Source: Terrabacter sp. Root85
Lineage (GTDB): Bacteria > Actinomycetota > Actinomycetes > Actinomycetales > Dermatophilaceae
Direction of reading: 5' to 3'
DNA length: 64,000 bases
NCBI RefSeq assembly: GCF_001429185.1
Contig: NZ_LMIW01000008.1
Coordinates: 558,001-622,000, forward strand
A model generated the notes under the pieces. That model saw nothing but the letters and a program-made list of their open reading frames with translations. It was not told where the DNA came from and did no database searches. The position numbers and the translations under genes were made by a program. Below are positions 55,366-64,000 of the stretch, piece after piece (the stretch's first letter is position 1; every line of letters starts with the position of its first letter).

Positions 55366-56154
55366 TCAGGGAGCGGTGACGGGGGCGCTCGGGGTGCTCG
55401 CGCCCGGGTCGGGCGTGGCCGGGGTCGTGGGCGCGGCCGGGTCGGTCGATCCTGTCGCCCCACCGGGAGTGGCCGGGGTGGCCGGCGTCGCGGGGGTCGT
55501 CGCGGACGGTGTACCGGTGGAGGTCGCCGGACCCGCCGTGGACCCGGCGGGCGCAGTCGCCGCGCCGGTCGGCGTCGCGGGTGCGGTGGGCGTCGTGTCG
55601 AGCGCGCCGGTGTCGGTGCGGGTGCCGTCGCCCGCGGCGTCGCCCGTGGTGCCGGCGGGGCTGTCGACCACGGCGCCCGCGCTGGTGCGGCCTCCGAGGT
55701 CCGTCCCGGTCACCTGGGCCCCCGTGGCGAGCTGGAGGCCGGTGAGGAAGGCCGCGGCGAGGGCGAAGACGGCCCCGGTCGTGACGAGGACCCGTCGCGT
55801 GGTCACGCGATCGGGACGGCGCCACCACGTCTCCCGCACGACCTCGAGGTCCACGCCGTCGGGCCCCCGGCGCGAGCGCACGAGCACGACGGCCTCCTTG
55901 GCTCGCGCCATGGAGTTCGTGTAGAGGCTGGCCGCGATCGCCGAGATGATGCTGAGCACCGCGGCCCCGGCGATGGTGCCGACGACGCCAAGTCGCGAGC
56001 CGAGGGCTGCTGCCGTGGCCGCCGCCATCGAGCCGCCGAGCAGCTGGGTCAGGGAGAGATCGAGCAGCTTCGCTCTGGGCCGTGCGTCGGGCTCCGCGTC
56101 TGCGGAGGCGCCGGGTCGGGTGTCGGGCAGGTCGTCGGTCAGCGGTTCCGTCAT
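55366..56154 (-). CDS. Membrane protein with Ala/Thr/Pro-rich tail, unknown
   Basis: The 262-aa protein has a glycine-zipper hydrophobic segment (LTQLLGGSMAAATAAALGSR, then IAGAAVLSIISAIAAS), a cytoplasmic-like linker, one more hydrophobic helix (VLVTTGAVFALAAAFLTGLQL), and a long Ala/Thr/Pro-rich end with TPATPATPATP. The tail would face the wall. Function unknown. The ATG at 56154 has AGGA nearby; an upstream in-frame ATG at 56181 is the alternative. Confidence 0.6.
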   Translation of the reverse strand: MTEPLTDDLPDTRPGASADAEPDARPRAKLLDLSLTQLLGGSMAAATAAALGSRLGVVGTIAGAAVLSIISAIAASLYTNSMARAKEAVVLVRSRRGPDGVDLEVVRETWWRRPDRVTTRRVLVTTGAVFALAAAFLTGLQLATGAQVTGTDLGGRTSAGAVVDSPAGTTGDAAGDGTRTDTGALDTTPTAPATPTGAATAPAGSTAGPATSTGTPSATTPATPATPATPGGATGSTDPAAPTTPATPDPGASTPSAPVTAP

Positions 56155-56330
56155 GGTCCTGGGGTCGGTTGCGATCGTCATCTCCCATGCACGACGAACG
56201 ACGGCCCCGGATCGTTGACGGGATCGGCGAGGTGTGACTCGGGTCACCTCGGGCCGGCGGTCCGGCGGGCGGTGCCGATTCGGGCGATCGGGCCCGACGG
56301 TGACAGACTCGGGGCGATCACTGGAGGACC

Positions 56331-57968
56331 ATGGACGCCACCGCCCTGCACGACCGCGAGCTCGCGGACCGCCGAGACCCCGACGGCGCGGACCACCACG
56401 GGGGAGCCGTCGCCGAGGAGGCGGCCCGACGCCGCACCTTCGCGGTCATCTCGCACCCCGATGCCGGCAAGTCGACCCTGACCGAGGCCCTCGCGCTGCA
56501 CGCGCGCGCCATCGGTGAGGCCGGCGCGGTGCACGGCAAGGGCAACCGGCGCGGCGTCGTCTCCGACTGGATGGAGATGGAGAAGGACCGAGGCATCTCG
56601 ATCACCTCCGCCGTGCTCCAGTTCGCCTACGACGGCACGGTCATCAACCTGCTCGACACCCCCGGCCACGCGGACTTCTCCGAGGACACCTACCGCGTGC
56701 TCGCAGCGGTCGACGCCGCCGTCATGCTCGTCGATGCCGCCAAGGGCATCGAGCCCCAGACGTTCAAGCTCTTCGAGGTCTGCCGGGCCCGTGGCGTGCC
56801 CGTCATCACGGTCGTCAACAAGTGGGACCGGCCCGGCCTCGACGCGCTCGCGATCATGGACGAGCTGACGAACCGGATCGACCTGCACCCGATGCCGCTC
56901 ACCTGGCCGGTCGGCGTCGCGGGCGACTTCCACGGCGTGCTCGACTGCGCGACGGGCGACTTCGTCCAGTTCACGCGTACGCCCGGCGGCGCCACCGAGG
57001 CCATCACGACGCGGATGCCCGCCGAGGAGGCCGAGCAGCTGCTGGGCTCGGTCTGGACCGACGCGGTCGAGGAGTACGACCTGCTCCGCTCCTCGGGCCA
57101 CGACCTCGACCTCGAGCTGTTCCTCTCGGGCGCGGCCTCGCCCGTGCTCTTCGGCTCGGCCGTCCTCAACTTCGGCGTACGCCAGCTGCTCGACACGCTC
57201 GTGACGCTCGCCCCCGCCCCGGGGGCCCGACCTGACCGCTCCGGCGACCCCCGGGCGGTGTCGGCTCCCTTCTCGGGCTTCGTCTTCAAGATCCAGGCGG
57301 GCATGGACAAGGCGCACCGGGACCGGCTCGCGTTCGTCCGGGTGTGCTCGGGCCGCTTCACGCGCGGAATGGTCGTGACGCACGCTGACACGGGCCGTCC
57401 CTTCGCGACGAAGTACGCGCAGAGCGTCTTCGGCCGCGACCGGTCGACGCTCGACGAGGCCTTCCCGGGCGACGTCATCGGCCTCGTCAACGCCAACGCC
57501 CTCCGGGTCGGCGACACCCTGTTCGCCGACGAGAAGGTCGCCTTCCCCCGCATCCCGCTCTTCGCTCCGGAGCACTTCGCCGTCGCCCGCGCGGCGGTCA
57601 CCGGCAAGCAGAAGCAGTTCCGCAAGGGCATCGAGCAGCTGGGCGAGGAGGGCGTCGTCCAGGTGCTGCACTCAGACCGGCGCGGTGCGCAGGCGCCGGT
57701 GCTCGCGGCCGTCGGTCCGATGCAGTTCGACGTCGCCAAGCACCGGATGGAGCACGAGTTCGGCTCGCCGATCCGCCTCGAACCGCTCGGCTACTCCGTG
57801 GCGCGTGCCGTCACGGCGGCCGCGATGCCGATCGTCGACAGCCGGCCCGGGGCCGAGTCGCTGACGCGCGAGGACGGGCTGCACGTGGCCGTCTTCGCCG
57901 ACAAGTGGCGCCTCGCGTCCGTCGAGAAGGACCTGCCGGCCGGCTCACTCACCCCGATCTTCGGCTGA
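56331..57968 (+). CDS. prfC: Peptide chain release factor 3
   Basis: A GTPase that recycles RF1/RF2 after termination. The 545-aa protein has a ~35-residue N-terminal extension, then G1 SHPDAGKST, G2 with RGISITSA, G3 DTPGHADFSEDTYR and G4 NKWD (RF3 usually has NKLD), domain II and the RF3 C-terminal domain (LAAVGPMQFDVAKHRMEHEFG). A GGAGG site lies 3-4 bases before the ATG, which is close. The next gene starts 5 bases after its stop. Confidence 0.93.
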   Translation: MDATALHDRELADRRDPDGADHHGGAVAEEAARRRTFAVISHPDAGKSTLTEALALHARAIGEAGAVHGKGNRRGVVSDWMEMEKDRGISITSAVLQFAYDGTVINLLDTPGHADFSEDTYRVLAAVDAAVMLVDAAKGIEPQTFKLFEVCRARGVPVITVVNKWDRPGLDALAIMDELTNRIDLHPMPLTWPVGVAGDFHGVLDCATGDFVQFTRTPGGATEAITTRMPAEEAEQLLGSVWTDAVEEYDLLRSSGHDLDLELFLSGAASPVLFGSAVLNFGVRQLLDTLVTLAPAPGARPDRSGDPRAVSAPFSGFVFKIQAGMDKAHRDRLAFVRVCSGRFTRGMVVTHADTGRPFATKYAQSVFGRDRSTLDEAFPGDVIGLVNANALRVGDTLFADEKVAFPRIPLFAPEHFAVARAAVTGKQKQFRKGIEQLGEEGVVQVLHSDRRGAQAPVLAAVGPMQFDVAKHRMEHEFGSPIRLEPLGYSVARAVTAAAMPIVDSRPGAESLTREDGLHVAVFADKWRLASVEKDLPAGSLTPIFG

Positions 57969-57972
57969 CGCC

Positions 57973-58719
57973 GTGAGCCGGCGCTTCGAGGAGATCGACT
58001 GGCAGCAGACGCCGATGGGCGAGATCAGCCTCCGTCGCCGGCTCGAGCCGTCGCTGCTCGTCGACGTCTACGAGGTGAAGCTCGGCGAGGAGTTCCTCAT
58101 GTCGAGCCTCTTCACGGTCGCGGAGGTCGAGCTGGCCCGCCTCGGGCTCGCCGCCGTGGGGGAGGGCGGTGGCGACGACGAGAGCCTCGACGTCGTCGTC
58201 GGCGGGCTCGGTCTCGGCTACACGGCCGTGGCGGCGCTCGAGGACGCCCGGGTGCGTTCCCTGACCGTCGTCGAGGCGCTCGGACCCGTCATCTCGTGGC
58301 ACGAGCGGCAGCTGCTCCCCGACACCGCCTCCCTCACCGTCGACCCGAGGACCACGCTGCTCGAGGGCGACTTCTTCGCCCTGGCGCGTCAGGGCCAGGG
58401 CTTCGGGGACGCGCCGGCCCTGCTGCACGCCGTGCTGCTCGACGTCGACCACACGCCCCACCACGTGCTCCACCCCAGCCACGCGGACCTCTACACCCGG
58501 GACGGCCTCTCGCGTCTGGCGGCGACGCTGCACCCCGGTGGGGTCTTCGCGCTGTGGTCCGACGACCCGCCCGAGGACGCCTTCACGGCTCTGCTGTCAG
58601 AGGTCTTCGCCGACGTCGCCGCGCACGAGGTGTCCTTCGCGAACCCCCTCACGGGAGGCACCTCGTCCAACAGCGTCTACGTGGCGACCACTGCGGTCGA
58701 GCGCCAGACCACCGGCTGA
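57973..58719 (+). CDS. Spermidine-synthase-like protein
   Basis: A 248-aa Rossmann-fold protein of the polyamine-synthase/methyltransferase superfamily. The glycine loop is VVVGGLGLGYTAVAAL and a second acidic strand ends TVVEAL; the DVDHTPHHVLHP region replaces the usual spermidine-synthase DxxDP motif. Polyamine synthesis is therefore doubtful, and a methyltransferase role is as likely. GTG start 5 bases after prfC, so it is co-transcribed and probably coupled. Confidence 0.75.
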   Translation: MSRRFEEIDWQQTPMGEISLRRRLEPSLLVDVYEVKLGEEFLMSSLFTVAEVELARLGLAAVGEGGGDDESLDVVVGGLGLGYTAVAALEDARVRSLTVVEALGPVISWHERQLLPDTASLTVDPRTTLLEGDFFALARQGQGFGDAPALLHAVLLDVDHTPHHVLHPSHADLYTRDGLSRLAATLHPGGVFALWSDDPPEDAFTALLSEVFADVAAHEVSFANPLTGGTSSNSVYVATTAVERQTTG

Positions 58720-58793
58720 GCCACATCTGCTCCCACACCAGCCGAAGTCGTCCTAACGTAAGGGCGAGGACACCGACGTCCACAGGAGGTTCG

Positions 58794-59186
58794 ATGAGCG
58801 TCACGGTCTCGGTCAACGGCGCCGTCACCACAGCCCGGCTCGCGGGCGAGATCGACACGTACACCGTGCCGGACGTGCGGGCAGCGTTCGAGGAGATCGC
58901 CGTGGCACCGGGCGCCGCGGTGGTCGTCGACCTGCGCGCCGTCACCTTCCTCGACTCCTCGGGCCTCGGGGCGATCATCGGGCTCTACCACCGCGTCGTG
59001 GCGGCGGACGCCCGGCTCCAGCTCGTCTGCGGCGAGATCACCCTGCGGCTCGTCAGGCTGATGCACCTCGACCAGGTCATCGACGTCGTCGAGGCGCCCG
59101 ACGTCGACGTCGCGCCTGTCGAGGTTGCTCCCGCAGAGACAGCGGACGGCGTGGACCCAGACCGGGTCGACGCGGACCGATCCTGA
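58794..59186 (+). CDS. STAS-domain anti-anti-sigma factor
   Basis: The 130-aa protein is a SpoIIAA/RsbV-like antagonist with the phosphorylation site FLDSSGLGAI (S55). Unphosphorylated, it would bind the anti-sigma ATPase and free a sigma factor. A Val/Asp-rich extension (about 105-130) follows the domain. AGGAGG precedes the ATG. The neighbouring ATPase and PP2C phosphatase make a complete partner-switching set, though the sigma factor is not in the window. Confidence 0.9.
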   Translation: MSVTVSVNGAVTTARLAGEIDTYTVPDVRAAFEEIAVAPGAAVVVDLRAVTFLDSSGLGAIIGLYHRVVAADARLQLVCGEITLRLVRLMHLDQVIDVVEAPDVDVAPVEVAPAETADGVDPDRVDADRS

Positions 59187-59219
59187 CCTGACGGTCCGCC
59201 CTCCCGGGACCCCGTCGGC

Positions 59220-59603
59220 TCAGGACGCCAGTCTCAGGTGCACGCGGATGCGCGTACGCGTGGGGCGGGCCTCGATGGTCAGCCGGTCGCTCAGCCGCTG
59301 CGCGATCCACAGCCCGCGGCCGCTCGTCGACTGGTCGTCGAGCGCGAGGACCTCCGGCACCGACCCGGTGCCGTCGTCGTCCTCGACCGTGAAGACGAGC
59401 GAGTCGGCCGTCTCGTCGATGAGCAGGACGCCGTGACCGCCTCCGTGGACGATGCTGTTGACCGCGATCTCGTGCACGGCCAGCACGGCGTTGTCGGCCC
59501 GGTCCGGGATGCGTTCGCCCGCGATCGCCCGCACGATCTCACGCACGCGACGCAGGTCGTCAGGGCCGAACTCGACACGACGGAGCTCGCGTCCCCTGGC
59601 CAC
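59220..59603 (-). CDS. Anti-sigma-factor-type serine kinase/ATPase
   Basis: The 127-aa GHKL ATPase of the RsbW/SpoIIAB group has an N box AVHEIAVNSIVHGG and G boxes VEDDDGTG and STSGRGLWIAQ. It should phosphorylate the STAS protein and bind a sigma factor. The GTG at 59603 has a GAGGTGAGGGG site; an ATG at 59645 would add 14 residues but lacks one. It converges on the STAS gene and is divergent from the phosphatase gene. Confidence 0.85.
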   Translation of the reverse strand: MARGRELRRVEFGPDDLRRVREIVRAIAGERIPDRADNAVLAVHEIAVNSIVHGGGHGVLLIDETADSLVFTVEDDDGTGSVPEVLALDDQSTSGRGLWIAQRLSDRLTIEARPTRTRIRVHLRLAS

Positions 59604-59684
59604 CCCTTGACCCCTCACCTCTGCATGCTCCCACTTCTGCGGCATCCGTGGTTGCCCAAGCCCTTCGGCTGTCAGGATGACCCC

Positions 59685-61484
59685 ATGAACGCGCCATGGC
59701 AGAGCCCGGCGGCGAGCCGTGCGTCGGTCGCCCCGAGGCTGGCGGCGTTGGCGGGCATCGCGGCCCAGGTCGCGGCTGCCACGACGCTGGAGGAGCTCAC
59801 CGAGACCATCACCGAGCGTGCGTCGACCGTCATGGGCGCCTCGCGGGCCGTCCTGGCGGTCCAGGACGGCCCGACGCGTCTGCGCACCATCGCCACCCAC
59901 GGCCTCACCGCGTCCGAGGCCCGGCAGTGGGCCAGCCTCGAGCTCGACGCCCGCTCGCCGCTCACCGACGCCGTCCGGACCACCCAGATCGTGTCGGTCA
60001 CGGGCCGGGCCGAGCTCCTCGAGCGCTACCCGGAGCTCGATGACGGCACGGAGCGGTCGTCGGTGACGCTGCCGCTCATCTCCCGAGCCGACGGCTCGCC
60101 CATCGGGGCCGTCGGTTTCCGCTTCGACGGGCTCGTCGGACCGGTCGACCCGGATCTGGTGTGGGTGCTGGGCGTGCTGGCGGACATGTGCGCGCAGACG
60201 ATGCTGCGCCTGCGCGCCGAGGCGCAGAGCGCCACCCGAGCCGCCCAGCTGGAGTTCCTGGCCGATGCGTCGCAGGCGCTCGCCACCACCCTCGACTACC
60301 GGCAGACGCTGCGCCAGGTCGCGTCGCTCGCCGTGCCGACGCACGCGGACTGGTGCTCGGTCCAGATGGTCGACGACGGTGTCCTGCGGACCCTCGCCGT
60401 CGCGCACGTCGACCCCGACAAGGTGCAGCTCGCCAAGGAGCTCGAGACCCGATGGCCCTCTGACCCCGATCGGCCCGGAGGGGCGGCCCAGGTGGCGCGC
60501 ACCGGGAAGAGCCTGCTCATCGACAACGTCACCGACGAGATGCTCGTCGCCGCGGCCCGCGACGAGGAGCACCTCCGGGTGGCGCGTGAGCTCGGACTGC
60601 GAAGCGCCATGACGGTGCCGCTCATGGCCAAGGACCGGGTGCTCGGGGTGCTGACCTTCGTGGCGGCCGAGTCCGGTCGCCGCTACACGCGCGACGACGT
60701 CGCCTTCGCCGAGGACCTCGCCCGACGGGCCGGCCTGGCCATCGACAACGCCGACCTCTACTCCCAGACGCGCCGTGTCGCGTCGGTGCTCCAGGCGACG
60801 CTGCTGCCCCAGGACCTGCCCGAGATCCCCGGCTGGCAGATCGGGACGGTCTACCGACAGGCGGGGCGCACCGACGTGGGTGGTGACTACTACGACGTCA
60901 GCGGGCTCGACGACGGCCGGGTCACGGTGGTCCTCGGTGACGTCATGGGCCGAGGGGTCGACGCGGCTGTCGCTGGCTCGCGGATGCGTTCTGCTGCAAG
61001 GGTGCTGGCGACCCAGGATCCGGAGCCCGAGGCGCTCGCCGGTGCGATGGACCGCTTCATGGCGACCGAGCCGCCGACCCAGATGGCGTCGTCCGTCTAC
61101 CTGCTGTTCGAGCCGGAGCGGGACGACCTCGCCCTCGTCGTCGCCGGGCACCCGCCGCCGCTGCTCGTCCAGGGCGGTCTCACCCGGTTCGTCAGCGAGG
61201 ACGGCTCGCCGGTCCACGGCCTCGGTGAGGTCCCCCGAGCCTCGGCCCGGGTGCCCTTCGAGGTCGGTGACCTGCTCCTGCTCTACACCGACGGCCTCGT
61301 CGAGCGCCGCGGAGAGAGCATCGACATCGGGCTCAAGCGCCTGCGAGCTGCCGCCGAGGAGCTTTTCACCGGCGCCGACGACGACACCGACCTCGACGAG
61401 GTCCTCGACCAGCTGACCGAGGCGGTCTCCGACCCGGACCGGCACGACGACGTCGCCGTCCTGGCGTTCCGCCGCGTCGTCTGA
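59685..61484 (+). CDS. GAF-GAF-SpoIIE serine phosphatase
   Basis: A 599-aa cytosolic PP2C-type phosphatase predicted to dephosphorylate the STAS protein. Two GAF domains (about 20-175 and 200-365) sense an unknown signal. The SpoIIE domain follows with DVGGDYYDV, VLGDVMGRGVDAA and the final HDDVAVLAF, which hold the metal-binding aspartates. CAGGAT lies 6 bases before the ATG, a leaderless layout. A linker helix (DLYSQTRRVASVLQATLLPQ) joins sensor and catalytic parts. Confidence 0.92.
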   Translation: MNAPWQSPAASRASVAPRLAALAGIAAQVAAATTLEELTETITERASTVMGASRAVLAVQDGPTRLRTIATHGLTASEARQWASLELDARSPLTDAVRTTQIVSVTGRAELLERYPELDDGTERSSVTLPLISRADGSPIGAVGFRFDGLVGPVDPDLVWVLGVLADMCAQTMLRLRAEAQSATRAAQLEFLADASQALATTLDYRQTLRQVASLAVPTHADWCSVQMVDDGVLRTLAVAHVDPDKVQLAKELETRWPSDPDRPGGAAQVARTGKSLLIDNVTDEMLVAAARDEEHLRVARELGLRSAMTVPLMAKDRVLGVLTFVAAESGRRYTRDDVAFAEDLARRAGLAIDNADLYSQTRRVASVLQATLLPQDLPEIPGWQIGTVYRQAGRTDVGGDYYDVSGLDDGRVTVVLGDVMGRGVDAAVAGSRMRSAARVLATQDPEPEALAGAMDRFMATEPPTQMASSVYLLFEPERDDLALVVAGHPPPLLVQGGLTRFVSEDGSPVHGLGEVPRASARVPFEVGDLLLLYTDGLVERRGESIDIGLKRLRAAAEELFTGADDDTDLDEVLDQLTEAVSDPDRHDDVAVLAFRRVV

Positions 61485-61587
61485 GCGGACGTCCGGTACC
61501 CCTCGGCGCCGGGAGGGGCCGGTTCGAGCTGCCGGCCGGGGGAGTGGCTCGCCGGTGGGCGCGGACGCAGCGGACGGCATACGCCCC

Positions 61588-61593
61588 TATGCT
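61588..61593 (+). promoter_or_regulatory. -10 element of rnpB
   Basis: TATGCT ends 7 bases before the first paired base of RNase P RNA, so the transcript start equals the mature 5' end. A CGGCATAC word lies just upstream at 61575. Confidence 0.65.
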
Positions 61594-61600
61594 GGTGCGC

Positions 61601-61998
61601 GGATGAGTCGGCCAGACGGTCGCGTCAGGGCCTCGGCCCTGCCGAGGAACGTCCGGGCTCCACAGGGCAGGGTGGTGGCCAACAGCCACCCGGGGTGACC
61701 CGCGGGACAGTGCCACAGAGAACAGACCGCCGGCCGCTTCGGCAGCCGGTAAGGGTGAAACGGTGGTGTAAGAGACCACCAGCGCTCCAGGTGACTGGAG
61801 CGGCTCGGTAAACCCCACCCGGAGCAAGTCCAGACAGCGTATGCATGGCGCCCTCGGGCGCCGAGGAGACCGGCCCGGTCGAGTGCGCGGGTAGGACGCT
61901 CGAGCCGGCCAGCAATGGTCGGCCTAGATGGATGGCCGTCGCCACGTCACCGGTAACGGGGACGCGGAACAGAACCCGGCGTATCGGCCGACTCATCC
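61601..61998 (+). ncRNA. rnpB: RNase P RNA, type A
   Basis: The ~398-base catalytic RNA matures tRNA 5' ends. The P1 helix is GGATGAGTCGGCC / GGCCGACTCATCC at the two ends. Universal core blocks are present: GAGGAACGTCCGGGCTCC (P4/CR-I), CACAGAGAACAGACCGCC, GGTAAGGGTGAAACGGTGG, and AGCAAGTCCAGACAG near the P15 region. This is the normal actinobacterial A-type form. It is transcribed from its own -10. Confidence 0.97.
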
Positions 61999-62137
61999 AC
62001 TTTAAAGCCTCTGACCGGCCTCGGTCGGGCGCCTCATTCCAGGACGAGCAGCCGGGCTTCTCGCGTGAGGTGGTCCGAGCGGTGCTGGCGGTGCTCGACC
62101 GCTTCGAGCGTCGGCAGCGCTGACGACTGCCGGGGGG

Positions 62138-62160
62138 GCGAAGGGCAAGGCTCCCTTCGC
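62138..62160. terminator. Hairpin between rnpB and the GAF-ANTAR gene
   Basis: GCGAAGGG pairs with CCCTTCGC across a 7-base loop, between convergent transcripts. Confidence 0.55.
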
Positions 62161-62196
62161 GCGGTGAGGTGACGGAATCGGGTCGCCCTGGCCGGC

Positions 62197-62940
62197 CTAC
62201 GGGTGTCCGTGAGGCGTCACGTCCACAGCGCCGGTGTCGATGACGTCGAGGGCCACGTCGTGCAGCTTGCGGTTCGTGTTCTGGCTGGCGATGCGCAGCA
62301 GGTCGAATGCCTGGTCGCGGGTCAGCCTGTGCTGAGCAACGAGGACGCCCACGGCAGTCCCGATGTCCCGGTTCGAGTTCAGGGCTCGCTCAAGGTTCGC
62401 AACCCTGTCGCGTAGGTGCGCCGCCGCGACGGCTTGTGCTCCGTGGGTGGTGAGCAGGAGCCCCTCAGCGAGATCGTGGTCGTTGAATGCATCTGGCTCG
62501 TCGGCATAGAAGTTGAGCCCAGCGACAATCCCGGCCATCTCGAGGTTCATCCGGAAGGACAGCATGCTGCGGAGACCCAGCTCGGAGGACACGCGCCGAC
62601 CGTAGGCAGGCCACCGTTCGTCCGTCGCGAGGTCTCGAGGCTGGTAGATGGTGTGCTCGACGATGGCGTCCACGCACGGTCCCGAGTTGAGCTCGTACTG
62701 GATTGCGTCCGCTTGTCTCGCCACATCGTCGGATGCGGCAGCCGTGACGAACCGGTCATGGCTGAGCGTGGTGATGCTCACTGCTCGCGCTCCGGACACC
62801 CGCTCGGCCGCGAGTCGGGTCAGTGCGGCAAAGGCGTTCTTGGCGTCGGTTCGGCCGAGCTGTTGTCCAAGGCGTTCGAAGTCCTCGGCCACGGCGCGCA
62901 AGCGCTGGGGGAGGTTCTGGTCGGTAGGGGTGTCACTCAT
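62197..62940 (-). CDS. GAF and ANTAR domain protein
   Basis: The 247-aa protein has an N-terminal GAF sensor domain (VSITTLSHDRFVTAAASDD, GPCVDAIVE) and a C-terminal ANTAR RNA-binding domain (LNSNRDIGTAVGVLVAQHRL, then DQAFDLLRIASQNTNRKL). ANTAR proteins bind paired hairpins in mRNA leaders and prevent termination, so it is probably a transcription antiterminator controlled by a small molecule. A GGAGC site lies 5 bases before the ATG. Confidence 0.9.
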   Translation of the reverse strand: MSDTPTDQNLPQRLRAVAEDFERLGQQLGRTDAKNAFAALTRLAAERVSGARAVSITTLSHDRFVTAAASDDVARQADAIQYELNSGPCVDAIVEHTIYQPRDLATDERWPAYGRRVSSELGLRSMLSFRMNLEMAGIVAGLNFYADEPDAFNDHDLAEGLLLTTHGAQAVAAAHLRDRVANLERALNSNRDIGTAVGVLVAQHRLTRDQAFDLLRIASQNTNRKLHDVALDVIDTGAVDVTPHGHP

Positions 62941-63364
62941 GAGTAGCTCCGGTCTCGACCGCGTTGAGCGCGAGCGAGAGACGTAGGGACGGGATCGCCG
63001 GAGAGCCACTGACGACAGTGGCCACCGGGATGGAACGGCAGCTGCCGAACCAAGACGTCTATACCCATCAGCGTGCGAGAACTACGCCGGGACCTCCAGG
63101 CTTGACCCATGGAGCCCTACGACAACCTCTATGGGTCTGACCGATTCCTCTCACGTCGGGGCTGGACTTCTCGACCTCTTCGGTGCCCGGGCGGCGGAAA
63201 GGTGGCCAGTACCGATCTCGTTCCGGATTCCTCAGGCACTCCTTGCCCACTCGACCACCGTGTTGTTCGGTGAACAGCCGTCGAGGGACCAGGTCGGACG
63301 GGCCGATGAACGGCTCGAGGCGGGCGCCAGGGGGAAGGGCGACAGCCATGGGTACGTCGACTGC
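62941..63364. other. Intergenic region before the HAD gene
   Basis: Over 420 bases hold no ORF with coding character. Composition is somewhat lower in GC than elsewhere. Short inverted repeats such as GCCACTGACGACAGTGGC (63005-63022) are present. The two flanking genes are divergent, so the region should hold both promoters. Confidence 0.4.
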
Positions 63365-64000
63365 ATGACGGACACGGTGATCCTCGACGTCGACGGCACA
63401 CTCGTCGACAGCAACTACCACCATGCGCTCGCATGGACACGGGCGTTCGCGCACTTCGAGCTGTTCCCGCCTGTGTGGCGGATCCACCGTGCGGTGGGGA
63501 TGGGGGGCGACAAGCTCGTCGCACACGTTGCCGGTGCCGAAGCCGAGCAGCGCCTCGGTGACGCGTTGCGTGATCGGTGGACACAGGAGTTCGACAGGCT
63601 CATCGGGGAGGTCCGGCCCTTCGATGGGACGCGCGCGCTCCTCGAGGCGGTGAAGAATCGCGGCCACCATCTCGTCCTGGCCAGCTCTGGACAGCAGCAG
63701 CACGTCGAGACGCTCCTGCGTCTTTTTGACGGCCAGTCCCTGGCGGACGCATGGACGACCGCGGATGACGCCGACGAGAGCAAGCCGGCCGCCGACCTGC
63801 TGCAGGTGGCACTGTCGAGGGTCGGCGGTTCGGCCGGTCTCATGGTCGGTGACGCCACGTGGGATGCTCAGGCTGCGCAATCCGCGGGCATGCCGTCGGT
63901 CGGCCTCCTCACGGGTGGCTTCAGTGAGGCTGAGCTGCTCGATGCCGGAGCGGCCCACGTATTCGAGGGTCCGGCGCAGCTGGCGCAGGCCGTCGCGGAT
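63365..64000 (+). CDS. HAD-superfamily phosphatase, cut by window end
   Basis: The first 212 codons of a HAD hydrolase run open to the end of the window. The nucleophile motif is ILDVDGTLVDS (D8, D10), the cap lies in residues about 15-80, motif II is LVLASSGQQQ, motif III DESKPAAD and motif IV VGDATWDAQAA. The set resembles phosphoglycolate phosphatase/beta-phosphoglucomutase enzymes; substrate unknown. The stop is outside the window. The ATG has no clear ribosome site; no better in-frame start is seen. Confidence 0.9.
   Translation, partial: MTDTVILDVDGTLVDSNYHHALAWTRAFAHFELFPPVWRIHRAVGMGGDKLVAHVAGAEAEQRLGDALRDRWTQEFDRLIGEVRPFDGTRALLEAVKNRGHHLVLASSGQQQHVETLLRLFDGQSLADAWTTADDADESKPAADLLQVALSRVGGSAGLMVGDATWDAQAAQSAGMPSVGLLTGGFSEAELLDAGAAHVFEGPAQLAQAVAD

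Noticed and set aside
61999-62123. Protein-like end REVVRAVLAVLDRFERRQR just after rnpB
   Set aside because: The frame enters from inside RNase P RNA and has no start codon with a ribosome site. It may be a gene remnant, but the evidence is too thin.
63068-63958. Minus-strand frame opposite the HAD gene
   Set aside because: The plus strand carries all four HAD motifs in order, so the minus frame is a shadow.

Overview
The window is high-GC DNA (roughly 70% by eye) from an actinobacterium. Markers include mycothiol-dependent-type maleylpyruvate isomerases, a PucR/FasR-regulated fabD-fabH-acpP-fabF cluster, homodimeric AceE, a gluABCD amino-acid ABC operon, a WhiB domain, GAF-ANTAR and DUF3052/DUF3145 proteins. 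The Nif3 / zinc-ribbon / RNase H block follows the mycobacterial Rv2230c-Rv2228c order. The mix suggests Micrococcales, plausibly Intrasporangiaceae; the family is inference. Almost everything is core chromosome. I see no insertion sequence, prophage or CRISPR array.

Layout. 0-5 kb: a VOC protein end, a coupled pair of unknown genes, then leuA behind a leucine attenuator. 5-12 kb: MDMPI-like enzyme, alkB, recO, uppS and a tight zinc operon (znuA-znuC-znuB-zur) under a Zur-type operator. 12-23 kb: glyS, a HEAT-repeat protein, sulfurtransferase, hydrolase, dusB, dgt, dnaG, tRNA-Asn. 23-31 kb: gluABCD-like uptake operon, secreted M23 and M43 peptidases, a CAT-anticodon tRNA. 31-34 kb, the most unusual stretch: a Rieske protein, DUF3145, an HNH endonuclease fused in frame to a WhiB domain, and a decayed LAGLIDADG gene. 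34-40 kb: fatty-acid initiation and elongation genes with their regulator. 40-46 kb: methyltransferase, SRPBCC protein, argG, aceE, DUF3052. 46-51 kb: peroxiredoxin, tRNA-Val, nif3-like, zinc ribbon, RNase H, rhodanese, metZ. 51-64 kb: ArsB-like permease, yaaA, an RNB ribonuclease, prfC, a PP2C/ATPase/STAS partner-switching set, rnpB, a GAF-ANTAR protein and a truncated HAD phosphatase.

Two window-wide patterns stand out. First, the word GTATGCCG/CGGCATAC occurs about 33 times by hand count, against about 2 expected from composition. About half of the copies are in the small intergenic fraction; five sit in terminator hairpins, and inside genes the word forces rare codons (TAT GCC for Tyr-Ala). 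This resembles a DNA-uptake or HIP1-type genomic signature. Second, about 20 genes have a -10 like hexamer exactly 6-8 bases before an ATG or GTG and no Shine-Dalgarno sequence, which implies leaderless transcripts; the leucine leader peptide is one of them.
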